Shown here: positions 42,653 to 50,661 of the stretch, one piece after another
Layout: each line of letters opens with the position of its first letter
Position numbering within the stretch: position 1 is the stretch's first letter
From: Fagopyrum homotropicum
Taxonomy: Eukaryota; Streptophyta; Magnoliopsida; Caryophyllales; Polygonaceae
Length of the DNA stretch: 64,000 nt
NCBI GenBank assembly: GCA_033239125.1
Contig: BSWB01000008.1
Location: 16,646,001 to 16,710,000, forward strand
Reading direction: 5' to 3'
The notes under the pieces: model-generated
Seen by the model: the letters and a program-made list of their open reading frames with translations, nothing else
Databases searched by the model: none
What the model was told of the DNA's origin: nothing
Translations under genes and position numbers: made by a program

Positions 42653-42959
42653 GTCATAACTGAATGTGAAATCTCTCAAAACTGGTCCAAAGTAAATCTT
42701 TAATCCATGGCTATGCTCCCTGGATGGTTCCTTATGCTCCTCAATGTAGCTCCAAATGACTCATGACTCCTTTTGCTCCTTTTTGATGCAAAACGTGCCA
42801 TTTTACCTACAATTACAGCAAAACTAGGTGTAGACCTCGATTCCCGCAAAGGTAGATGAAATGGTAATATAATCACATATTATACATGCTAACATGCAGA
42901 TTATTGAAGATAAAACGTCCAAACAAACCTCAAAATATAGACTATAATTCATGCTATCA

Positions 42960-44306
42960 AAATACACCATACTTAGCCCTTGCTTGTCCCCAAGCAAGTT
43001 CCGCATATAGAAGACAAGATAGAATGGATTATAAGTTAAGAAAATCAATGAAAAGTCTTTCAAAAACATTTTTATGGTGTGTTACAATCATAGATCACTC
43101 TAAGAGAATACTTCATGAAATTAAAAACTCAATATGCTCAAAACATTTTATAAATATAGGAAAGTTGTTCATCTTTGCATAAAACCATAGAATGCATAAT
43201 AAGTCATAATTATCAAAATTAATCATGTATAATCCAGTTTAAACCACTAAGTCAATCAACAAGCTCAAGGTCTCAAGGGCTTCCCAAAAGAAAAGGTCAA
43301 GAAACGTGTAGGGTGGGGATGTATGTAAGGTAATGTGGTGCTAGAATCCGGGAAAAGGATGAACTTCACTTTCACTTTGACTTGCAACATCTTCCACCAA
43401 TAAGCTTTGCTTATTTCACACTTTTTTTCTTTTTAATTTACTTTTGGGATGCATGGACAGAGGTACACAATAACCGAAGCCTAGGAAATCAGCAGTCATC
43501 AATTTCTTGAGATGCATCAAACCCTTGATGCACATACCATGACCCGTTAGGAGTATTGCTCAATCCGACTTTGGCAAGACACAAACACCCGGCTATGTGA
43601 ATGGTGCCGAGTTACTCATCTTCATGATTGACTTCCCCAAACCTATTATTACTTTCTAGCACTTTCACTTCCAGCCAACTTCTCAACTTTAACTTCACTT
43701 GCTTTCACCACTTCGCTTGCTTCCAAATTCCCGGATAGGTAAAGGAGGCAAAATGTATATGAGGGGTTAAGCATGATCAAGAAGAAGAAGAGAGAAGAAT
43801 GAATTGCCTTGGTCTTTCCAGGAAGAAAGTGAGAGAACTTATCTTGTGGTGTCAACCTTCAAATTCAACATAATTTGGATAAAAACAAAGTATTAAACAT
43901 GCCAATAATTTCAAACAAAGCATTTAGCAACTTAAACATATTATAAAACCTTTCAAACACATAAAGAACTTAAAACCAGTCAGTAAACAAGATCTTCACT
44001 GAGATCATATCCAGATAAGTAACACAAAAATAATTTTCGAAAACTCTCAGTTAACCCACCTCGGTCGAGGTGTTCTTGGTCAACCGAGGTGAAACGCCTC
44101 GTTTGGCCAAGACTGACTCGGTCGAGATCAAATGTGCGTACATCGAAATCATCAAATAAGTACATCAAAAGTCATCACATAAATACAAATACCCCATACT
44201 TGGGACACACTGTCCCAGTGGGTCAATATAGGTCTAGAGACAAGAGTACTCACCGGATAAATAGCTGAACTGCATAAAAATATAATAAAGAAAATCCTGC
44301 AGCTCA
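42960..44306 (-). other. Athila-3 3' noncoding region
   Basis: Next to the LTR are the polypurine tract (AAATACACCATACTT in reverse) and the hairpin CTTGCTTG-TCCC-CAAGCAAG at 42979-42998. The conserved block is at 43450-43620 and a second tract and hairpin at 44192-44220 (CACTG-TCC-CAGTG). A palindrome block, CACCTCGGTCGAGGTG, lies at 44057-44072. No ORF is supported. Confidence 0.85.
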
Positions 44307-45710
44307 TCAATAGTCCTGATCCGGTGGTGGTGGTGGTGGTGGTACGTACGGATACTGAGTCGGATCGAACGGATAGCCCATAGTCTGCTGGAACTGTAGC
44401 TCCATCATCCTACGCTGATAGTGCTGCCCCTCTAACATCTGATGAGTCCATCTGTCAATGTGTCGGTGCTGCCCCTCTATCATCTGATCTGTCAACTCGT
44501 CGATCCGACGATGAGTCTCAGAATCTCTATGACGGCGTGTCCGACGCCTAGCAGATCTAGCGGGAGGTGCAGCAGGTGCAGGCTCAGTATCCTCCTCATC
44601 ATCCAAGTCTATGATCGGCGGTGCGCTCGTCCCTGCAGTATCTGTCCCTGTATCCATCGGGACTCCACCATCTCTCTCGTCTACAGTGTCCTCATCATCG
44701 TCAGCCTCCTCCTCCTCATCCTCAGCTGGGGCGGCTGCTGCCTCCCAATGATCCTCCATCAGTGGAGCCCAAGTTGTCTGCCAATAATGTGGATCGAAGA
44801 CTGTGAACTGAGCAGACCAGCGGATCCCCTGTGGCGCAGTCCGCTCCCACGGCATAGCAACATATGGAGTGGTCAGACCTCGGGGAACTAGAATCCTCCG
44901 AGTGATCATCTCCTGCAATCCAAGCGGCTTCGGAGCCGCCACCATCGTACACGCACTAAGGTCCATCCCATGAAAAGCAGCTATGTGGGTGACTAGACCG
45001 CCGCAGCAGATATCTCCCTTCGCTTTGGCCTTGATCTTGTGCAGGTCCTCTGACAGGATCAAGCCAAAGTCTGGGAAACCCCCTGTAACCATACAGTAAA
45101 GACTAAAAAGCTCGCCCTGTCGGATCTTCTAGGGCGTCTCAGTACGCGCCAGAAGTGTCTCGCTGAATATCCTATGGGCTAATCTGAAGGCAAGGTGGAA
45201 GATGACCTTCTCCCTGGAATCTCCAGGGCGCCATCTATCTGCATGCTCAGTAATATGGGCAATCTGCCCCCATAACTCCCTAGCTACAGATCGGGAGGGG
45301 AAGTCAGTGGCGGTGGGCTCAGGAAAGCCGAAAATCTCTCTCCAAACCTCTAAGGGAACTATGAAGTTCCGGTTTATCAACCGGTACTTCACAGACTACT
45401 CTGTGGGAAGGTAGGAAAAGGAGCTAACGAACTCTAGGGTCGGCTCCAAGTAAGCTGGGGCTCGGATCTCAGTAAACTGATCCAGCCCGACTGTGGTGAT
45501 CATCCGCCTAAGGTCTCCATCTACCCCTAGGCAATCAAAAGCCGACACGTCCAGAAAACGTGGTGCAATCACTGGACGGTTAGCTATACGCTCATAATCT
45601 ACCCGGAATCTCTCGTGGATCACCGGGCGGTAAGGTCGGGAAGAAGAGGAAGGAGGGGAGGGTGAGGATCTATCTCTGAGGGCAAGGCGACGATCGGAAC
45701 AGCTTTCGAT
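44307..45710 (-). pseudogene. Athila-3 ORF in the env position, with two in-frame TAG codons
   Basis: One reading frame runs from about 45710 to 44307, interrupted only by TAG at 45396-45398 and 45129-45131. The text (PRFLDVSAFDCLGVDGDLRRM, VPLEVWREIFGFPEP, GDICCGGLVTHIAAFHG, TRRILVPRG) resembles the protein family called ATHILA ORF-1 in Arabidopsis; this is from memory and needs a profile search. The C-terminal 130 residues are acidic, then Arg-rich, then three His-rich DxMxEGQH-type repeats and a proline run. No clear membrane segment was seen, so envelope function is not supported. The start codon is not identified; an upstream ORF (45620-45904) is in another frame. Confidence 0.65.
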
Positions 45711-46352
45711 TCAAATCTCAAAAATCCAGTTCTTTTCCCCCAAAATTCACTACAATTGCTTCCTATGGGGTACTTAAGCCTTTTCTCAACAGATTCAGGG
45801 GCAACCAAAGCCCAAATCGAAACGAATGAACGAGTTAGGGTTTCGACTATTTTTACCTCGTTTCGGTCGATTCGTTCGATTTCTTCGCAGATCTGCACTT
45901 GCAATAGGATCCTCTATCCTTCAATCGCAGTTTGGAAGCGGAAATCTTCGAAAACGAGCAAGATTTGGTGGAAGCGAGGTGGAAGAGCGCCGCGGTCGAG
46001 TCGAAATAGGTAAAAAGTGAAAACAGAAATTTTTTTCCTTTTTATACTGTTCCTGGAACTGCTGTCACCTCGGTCGAGATGGTCTCGACTGGACCGAGGT
46101 GGTACGGACCGAGGTGGTTCTGCAGAAACCCTAGTCGCCTCGGTTGCTCAAGAATCAACTCGGTCGAGATGGCCTCGACTGGATCGAGGTGCCTCTGTCA
46201 AACTTCGTCTTCTCGAATTCTCGAACTTCTGAACTTCCAGTTATGCTCCTTCCTTAGATGTCTCCTGTTATCTGTCTAGGACGCCAAAAACAAACAAAAC
46301 AAAGCAAAAGCAAACTCTCTAAGCTAGACTAGAAAACGGGAAAAAGAAAGCA
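45711..46352 (-). other. Spacer between integrase and the env-position ORF (Athila-3)
   Basis: It holds five or more CTCGGTCGAG/CTCGACTGGACCGAGG palindromes (45990-46010, 46068-46195). An open stretch to 45904 is not convincing as coding. A CAAAACA-rich patch lies at 46290-46315. Confidence 0.7.
46068..46195. repeat. Dense CCTCGGTCGAG cluster, Athila-3 spacer
   Basis: CACCTCGGTCGAGATGGTCT is followed by CTCGACTGGACCGAGGTGG, GACCGAGGTGG, CGCCTCGG, CTCGGTCGAGATGG and CTCGACTGGATCGAGGTG. Confidence 0.93.
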
Positions 46353-46406
46353 ATACCTTGGGTTGCCTTCCAAGAAGCGCTTGGTTTAAGGTCGCTAGTT
46401 GGACCA
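46353..46406 (-). other. Conserved post-pol block (Athila-3)
   Basis: CCTTGGGTTGCCTTCCAAGA and GTTTAAGGTCGCTAGTTGGA match the blocks at 30836-30900 and 38721-38783. Confidence 0.8.
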
Positions 46407-46415
46407 TAATGCGTC

Positions 46416-47783
46416 TCAAATGAGGTATATTGGCGTTTCCGGCTGGTACTTCTTAAGTCTATGACCGTTGACCTTGAAGCTTCCGCTAGTTTCGCCCCAT
46501 ATCTCAACTGCACCATGAGGAAAAACATGTTTCACAACATAAGGTCCGGTCCATCTGGATTTTAACTTACCTGGAAAAAGGCGGAGGCGGGAGTTGAAGA
46601 GTAGAACTAAGTCTCCTTCGTTAAGCTCCTTTGGGACGATACGCTTGTCATGCCATTTCTTCGTCCTTTCCTTGTAGATTTTGGCATTCTCATAAGCGTT
46701 CAAACGCAGCTCCTCCAGCTCGTTTAGTTCCAATAGTCGCTTCTCGCCGGCCTCCTTAATGTCGAAATTCAACCATTTGATCGCCCAATACGCTTTGTGT
46801 TCCAATTCGACGGGCAAATGGCAAGACTTCCCATATACCAAATTGTAAGGGGCGGTACCTATGGGGGTCTTAAATGCGGTCCTGTACGCCTAAAGAGCAT
46901 CGTCCAATTTCATGGACCAATCTTTCCTCGTTCTAGAGACGGTCTTCTCCAAAATTGCTTTGATTTCTCTATTCAAGATCTCGACCTGTCCACTAGTTTT
47001 AGGGTGATAAGCGGTTGATACCTTATGGGTTACCCCATACTTCGATAGAAGTGCCTTGAATTTCTGGTTGATGAAATGTGTTCCTCCATCGCTGATGATG
47101 ATGCGCAGAGTTCCAAACCGTGGAAAGATAGTACTGTTTAGGAATTTTACCACCACCTTGGCGTCATTAGTGGGTGAAGCAATGGCTTCAACCCATCTAG
47201 AGACGTAGTCAACCGCAAGAAGGATATAGAGGTTTCCTCCGGAGAATGGGAAAGGTCCCATAAAGTCAATCCCCCATACATCGAAGATTTCCACCTCTTG
47301 GATGTTATTAAGTGGCATCTCGTTCCTCCTCGATAAGTTCCCTGTTCTTTGGCATGCATCACAAGAGACAACAAAAGCTTGTACATCTTTAAATAATGTA
47401 GGCCAAAAGAAACCGGAACGCAATACCTTAGCGCATGTTTTATCGGTGCTAGCATGTCCTCCACAAGGAAGCGAATGGCAATGCCGTATAACGCTATTAA
47501 CCTCATCTTCCGGAATGCATCTACGAAGCATCCCATCCGGTCCGCGCTTGAATAGCAGCGGCTCATCCCAGTAATAATGTCGTACTTCCTTGAAGAATCT
47601 CTTCTTTTGAGAGTACGTCAATACGGGCGGTGTTTCCTGGCAAACAAGATAATTTACAATGTCAGCATACCAAGGTCCGTTCTTATCAGAAAGTTGGCGG
47701 ATGGAATGTTCCACCAACTGATGATGAATGTCAGAGAAGTGAGTAAGAAGATTATTATTCTCAATAATCTCAGTTGACATCAT
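46416..47783 (-). CDS. pol: Athila-3 integrase, one in-frame TAG
   Basis: The frame opens near 47783 and reads through the RNase H-integrase connector (GPWYADIVNYLVCQ), the zinc domain (HSLPCGGHASTDK, CDACQRTG) and the core: WGIDFMGPF, IISDGGTHF and TSGQVE, so the DDE residues are intact. TAG at 46890-46892 replaces the Trp of the usual DALWAYRTAFKTPIG-type motif. The frame continues through MVYGKSCHLPVELEHKAYWA to KYQPETPIYLI, ending at 46416. With the single nonsense codon the C-terminal DNA-binding part would be lost unless read through. Confidence 0.92.
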
Positions 47784-47933
47784 CTCGCCATCGACCTCGG
47801 TCGAGGCGCAGAGGCGTTGACCGAGATGTTCTTCAGTCGCCTCGCTCAGTCCAGGAAGTGCCTCGGTCGAGGTACTACAACTGGAACCGAAACTAGAGAT
47901 CTTCGTCTCCTGGATTAGCTTCTCAGTTTTAGC
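47784..47933 (-). other. RT/RNase H deletion junction (Athila-3)
   Basis: About 150 bp of linker link the protease end to the integrase connector. In Athila-1 the same interval holds roughly 1.6-1.7 kb of RT and RNase H. The junction sequence is made largely of palindrome motifs (CCTCGGTCGAGG at 47795-47806 and 47861-47872). Confidence 0.9.
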
Positions 47934-49010
47934 TCATGGATCTTCTTCCAGTGCCTTCAAGCTTCGTATATCTGCATCACAAGAAGCATCTATACCTTCC
48001 TGTATTAAACTAAAACTTAGAACTCTTTCGAGTGGATCGTTAATAACGATAGAGCTCACCAATTCTCTTGATTCTTCTTCATCGTAGATGTTGAAGATAT
48101 CATCAGTTAGCTGCTCCCCTTTCATGGCTGCAAGTAGTGCGAACTCCACCTCATCGCCACCAATGTTAAATTTCAACTTGGCGTTCTTGCAATCCACATT
48201 GCAACCCGAAGTTTCTAGAAATGGCCTCCCGAGAATAATAGGAACAGGATAATCTGCGGGAATGTCAAGCACGACAAAATCTATAGGTAGATAGAAGTTA
48301 CCTAACTTGACCGGAACGTCCTCCAAGATGCCCACGGGATGGGTGATGGAGCGATCCGCCATATAAAGTCGAATCTTGACCGGCTTGGGCTCTCCAAGTC
48401 CGATCTTCGTACATAGCTCTAGCGGAATGATGCTCACGCTGGCTCCTAGATCACAAAGGGCTTCACAAGTGACATCCCCAACTTGAATGGGAATGCTAAT
48501 TGAGCCGGGATCTCTCAACTTAGGTGGCATCTTCTCCTTCATGATCTTAATAAGCTCCGATGATTTAGATGTCATCCTAACTTCACCAAAGTCTTCCAAT
48601 TTCCTTTTCCTTGATAGGATCTCCTTTAAGAATTTCCCATAGGCGGGCATTCCTAGAATAGCATCAAGAAAAGGAATGTTAATATGCAGCTTGTTCATCA
48701 AGTCAAGGAACTTACCAAAGTGCTTGTCTAGATGTGCTCTGGCTCTGGACTGAGGGAATGGAAGTGGTGGTTTGTATGCAGGAGGTGGAACATAAACTTC
48801 AGTTTTCCCCTCCGCTTTCTGTTTCCCCGCCTTGGTTGGCATTTCGGTCGAGGTGTTCTTCGACTGGACCTGGACCGAGGTGGTCTGCATCGAACGAGGT
48901 ACTGGATCTGCAGTTTTAAGTCCACTCCTCGTCGTTATGGCCATGCATTGGCCCTTAGGGTTGCTTTCCGTCTTTGCTGGAAGCTTCCCTGGATCTCTTG
49001 GTACTCGCAA
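47934..49010 (-). CDS. pol: Athila-3 protease ORF (358 residues)
   Basis: It begins with RDPGKLPAKTESNPKGQ, has a linker with a translated palindrome block (48840-48900), then SRARAHLDKHFGKFLDLM and the protease with active site CDLGASVSIIPLEL and later PVPIILGRPFLETSG. Unlike Athila-1, protease is uninterrupted here. The frame ends SLKALEEDP, at the point where the RT linker would start. It overlaps the gag ORF by 56 bp in another frame; in Athila-1 the two are in one frame, so a small indel near 49000 is likely, though programmed frameshifting is not excluded. Confidence 0.9.
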   Translation of the reverse strand: MRVPRDPGKLPAKTESNPKGQCMAITTRSGLKTADPVPRSMQTTSVQVQSKNTSTEMPTKAGKQKAEGKTEVYVPPPAYKPPLPFPQSRARAHLDKHFGKFLDLMNKLHINIPFLDAILGMPAYGKFLKEILSRKRKLEDFGEVRMTSKSSELIKIMKEKMPPKLRDPGSISIPIQVGDVTCEALCDLGASVSIIPLELCTKIGLGEPKPVKIRLYMADRSITHPVGILEDVPVKLGNFYLPIDFVVLDIPADYPVPIILGRPFLETSGCNVDCKNAKLKFNIGGDEVEFALLAAMKGEQLTDDIFNIYDEEESRELVSSIVINDPLERVLSFSLIQEGIDASCDADIRSLKALEEDP

Positions 49011-50448
49011 GTTGTTGTTCGAAGGACTTTTGGGCCCTAGAAAATGAAGTCATAGAATTCTCCATAGCGCTAAGCTTGATCAAGATGGCTTCCAGAACTG
49101 CGTCTTTCTTTTCTGGCTGAGACGAACTTGATCCTTGCCCTTGGCTCTTTAATGGAGTAGAAGAAGAAGAAGAAGAAGGAGAAGAGAGGAAAGGGTTAGA
49201 GGAATTATTAGAGTTGGAGTTAGAATAATTATTACCAGGATTCTGGTTGTTTTGATTGTTCGTCCTCCAATTGTTGCTATTGGATCCTCTATTGTTGTTG
49301 TTGTAGTTGTTGTTATTGTTCCGGGAACCGTTGTTGTTGTTACGGTATCCATTGTTGTTGTTCCTTTGTCCTTGCTCTTCCTTCTTGGTTTGAGCAACCA
49401 AGAGTTCCTTCAATTGCTTCACGTCATTCTTCAAAGACGTGAGTTGATTGTTGTTGGATTGAGTCTCTTGAAAGTTAACTCTTTTAACTCCACCTTCAGC
49501 TCCTTGGTGGGTGTACTTCTCCATATGCAAGGCTTGCTTCTCAATGAAGTCCCAAGCCTCATCAATCGCCATGTCCATGAAGGTACCGGCGGAGAGTAGT
49601 TGGAGATTGAATTGGGTGCTTCCGTCCAGTCCTTTGAAGTAGATCTCCAACAACTCGATCTTTGGAATCCCATGATGTGGGCAATCCAAAAGGATGTCCT
49701 TGAACCGCTCCCATGACTTGGACAAGCTCTCTTTGTCCTTCATAATGAAAGCATTAATCTTCCCTCTCATTTCAGCTGTCTTTGAGGGGGGAAAGAATTT
49801 GGTTAAGAATTCCGTCGTCATCTCCTCCCATGTGCTAATTTTTCCTGGAGGAAGAGATTGATACCAAGTAGGAGCTCTATCTTTTAAAGAAAAGTAAAAA
49901 GGTCTTAGCTTGTAGTTGTTATTTTCAATTCTGGAAGGTCGCAAGGTTTCCATCAAGATCTCGTAGTTTTGAAGATGTTGATGTGGTGATTCCTTCTCCA
50001 TCCCTCCGAATTGGCATTGGCGAATCATGGATAGAACTTGCGGTCGAAGTTCGTAGTCATGGTCCGCTGGATCTCCTAGGTTGACTCCTGGACGCCTCAG
50101 TTGTTGATTAGGGTCCATCCTTTGACCTAGGGTTTGCGGGATTCTTGCAAGAAGAACATCTCGGACTGGTCTCCGAGGTGGAAGTACATCGGCCGGGGCG
50201 TCAGGTACTGGAACCTGCCTCGGTCGAGGGTCAACTACTGGATCCTGCATCGGTCGAGGATCAACAGGAGGATCTTCCCTCGGTCGAAGTAGAATCTGAT
50301 TTCGTATGACTGCTATCTCCGCTTCGATTGCTGCAGTCTTGGTGCGATTCTCTTCTTTCTCTTGCCTTAGTTCTTCCTTGCTGAGGCGTAGCAGCTCTAG
50401 CGCCTCTTTCAATTCGGCCGCAAGATCACGGTCGTCTTGTTGGGCCAT
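48955..50448 (-). CDS. gag: Athila-3 gag (497 residues)
   Basis: From MAQQDDRDLAAELKEALELL: an N-terminal coiled coil, a Pro/Arg linker in which palindromes at 50218-50290 are translated as RPRQ/RPMQ-type repeats, and the capsid domain (LRPQVLSMIRQCQFGG, APTWYQSLPPGKISTWEEM, FLTKFFPPSKT, SWERFKDILLDCPHHGIP). The tail is strikingly Asn-rich (NNNNGYRNNNNGSRNNNNN) and Ser-rich, with no zinc knuckle. An upstream Met that would add about 30 residues (as in Athila-1) is separated by an in-frame TAG near 50512, so the downstream Met at 50448 is used here. Confidence 0.9.
   Translation of the reverse strand: MAQQDDRDLAAELKEALELLRLSKEELRQEKEENRTKTAAIEAEIAVIRNQILLRPREDPPVDPRPMQDPVVDPRPRQVPVPDAPADVLPPRRPVRDVLLARIPQTLGQRMDPNQQLRRPGVNLGDPADHDYELRPQVLSMIRQCQFGGMEKESPHQHLQNYEILMETLRPSRIENNNYKLRPFYFSLKDRAPTWYQSLPPGKISTWEEMTTEFLTKFFPPSKTAEMRGKINAFIMKDKESLSKSWERFKDILLDCPHHGIPKIELLEIYFKGLDGSTQFNLQLLSAGTFMDMAIDEAWDFIEKQALHMEKYTHQGAEGGVKRVNFQETQSNNNQLTSLKNDVKQLKELLVAQTKKEEQGQRNNNNGYRNNNNGSRNNNNNYNNNNRGSNSNNWRTNNQNNQNPGNNYSNSNSNNSSNPFLSSPSSSSSSTPLKSQGQGSSSSQPEKKDAVLEAILIKLSAMENSMTSFSRAQKSFEQQLASTKRSREASSKDGKQP
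50216..50290. repeat. CCTCGGTCGAGG block inside Athila-3 gag
   Basis: CCTCGGTCGAGG at 50218-50229, CATCGGTCGAGG near 50249 and CCTCGGTCGAAG near 50279, about 30 bp apart, so they preserve the reading frame. Confidence 0.93.
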
Positions 50449-50637
50449 CTTCGCTTCTCTTAAGCGTCGCTTGTATGTCTTTTCTGGTTCGGGATCGTAA
50501 GGAACGATTTCCTACCCAATGCGGGTTCTTCGCATATACCTAAGAAAGAACCTGCAAAAGTCACTCAAGTAGAGTGGTTAGATGACACGGGGGCAAGCGC
50601 CCCAAGAGCAAACCGTACCGGCTCGGTCTAGACCAAG

Positions 50638-50655
50638 TCCCCGGCAACGGCACCA
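50638..50655 (-). promoter_or_regulatory. Primer-binding site, tRNA-Asp (Athila-3)
   Basis: TCCCCGGCAACGGCACCA on the plus strand, one mismatch to tRNA-Asp, six bases from the LTR at 50662. Confidence 0.88.
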
Positions 50656-50661
50656 AAAACT

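Larger units (their letters stand above)
41213..42959 (-). mobile_element. Athila-3 3' LTR (1747 bp)
   Basis: It runs from TGTTCGCTCC to CATGCTATCA. It carries the CCCGCAGTGTACGG box (41286-41299), the four-copy array, and CCTCGGTCGAG palindromes (41908-41960, 42586-42652). Its small ORFs recur in the other LTR and are not genes. Confidence 0.95.

Noticed and set aside
44307..45710. Calling the Athila-3 extra ORF an envelope glycoprotein
   Set aside because: No signal peptide, membrane segment or fusion-like motif was seen; its text resembles ATHILA ORF-1 proteins instead.
49252..49599. 115-codon plus-strand ORF rich in Val (VVVVVVVIV)
   Set aside because: It is the antisense of the Asn-rich gag tail.
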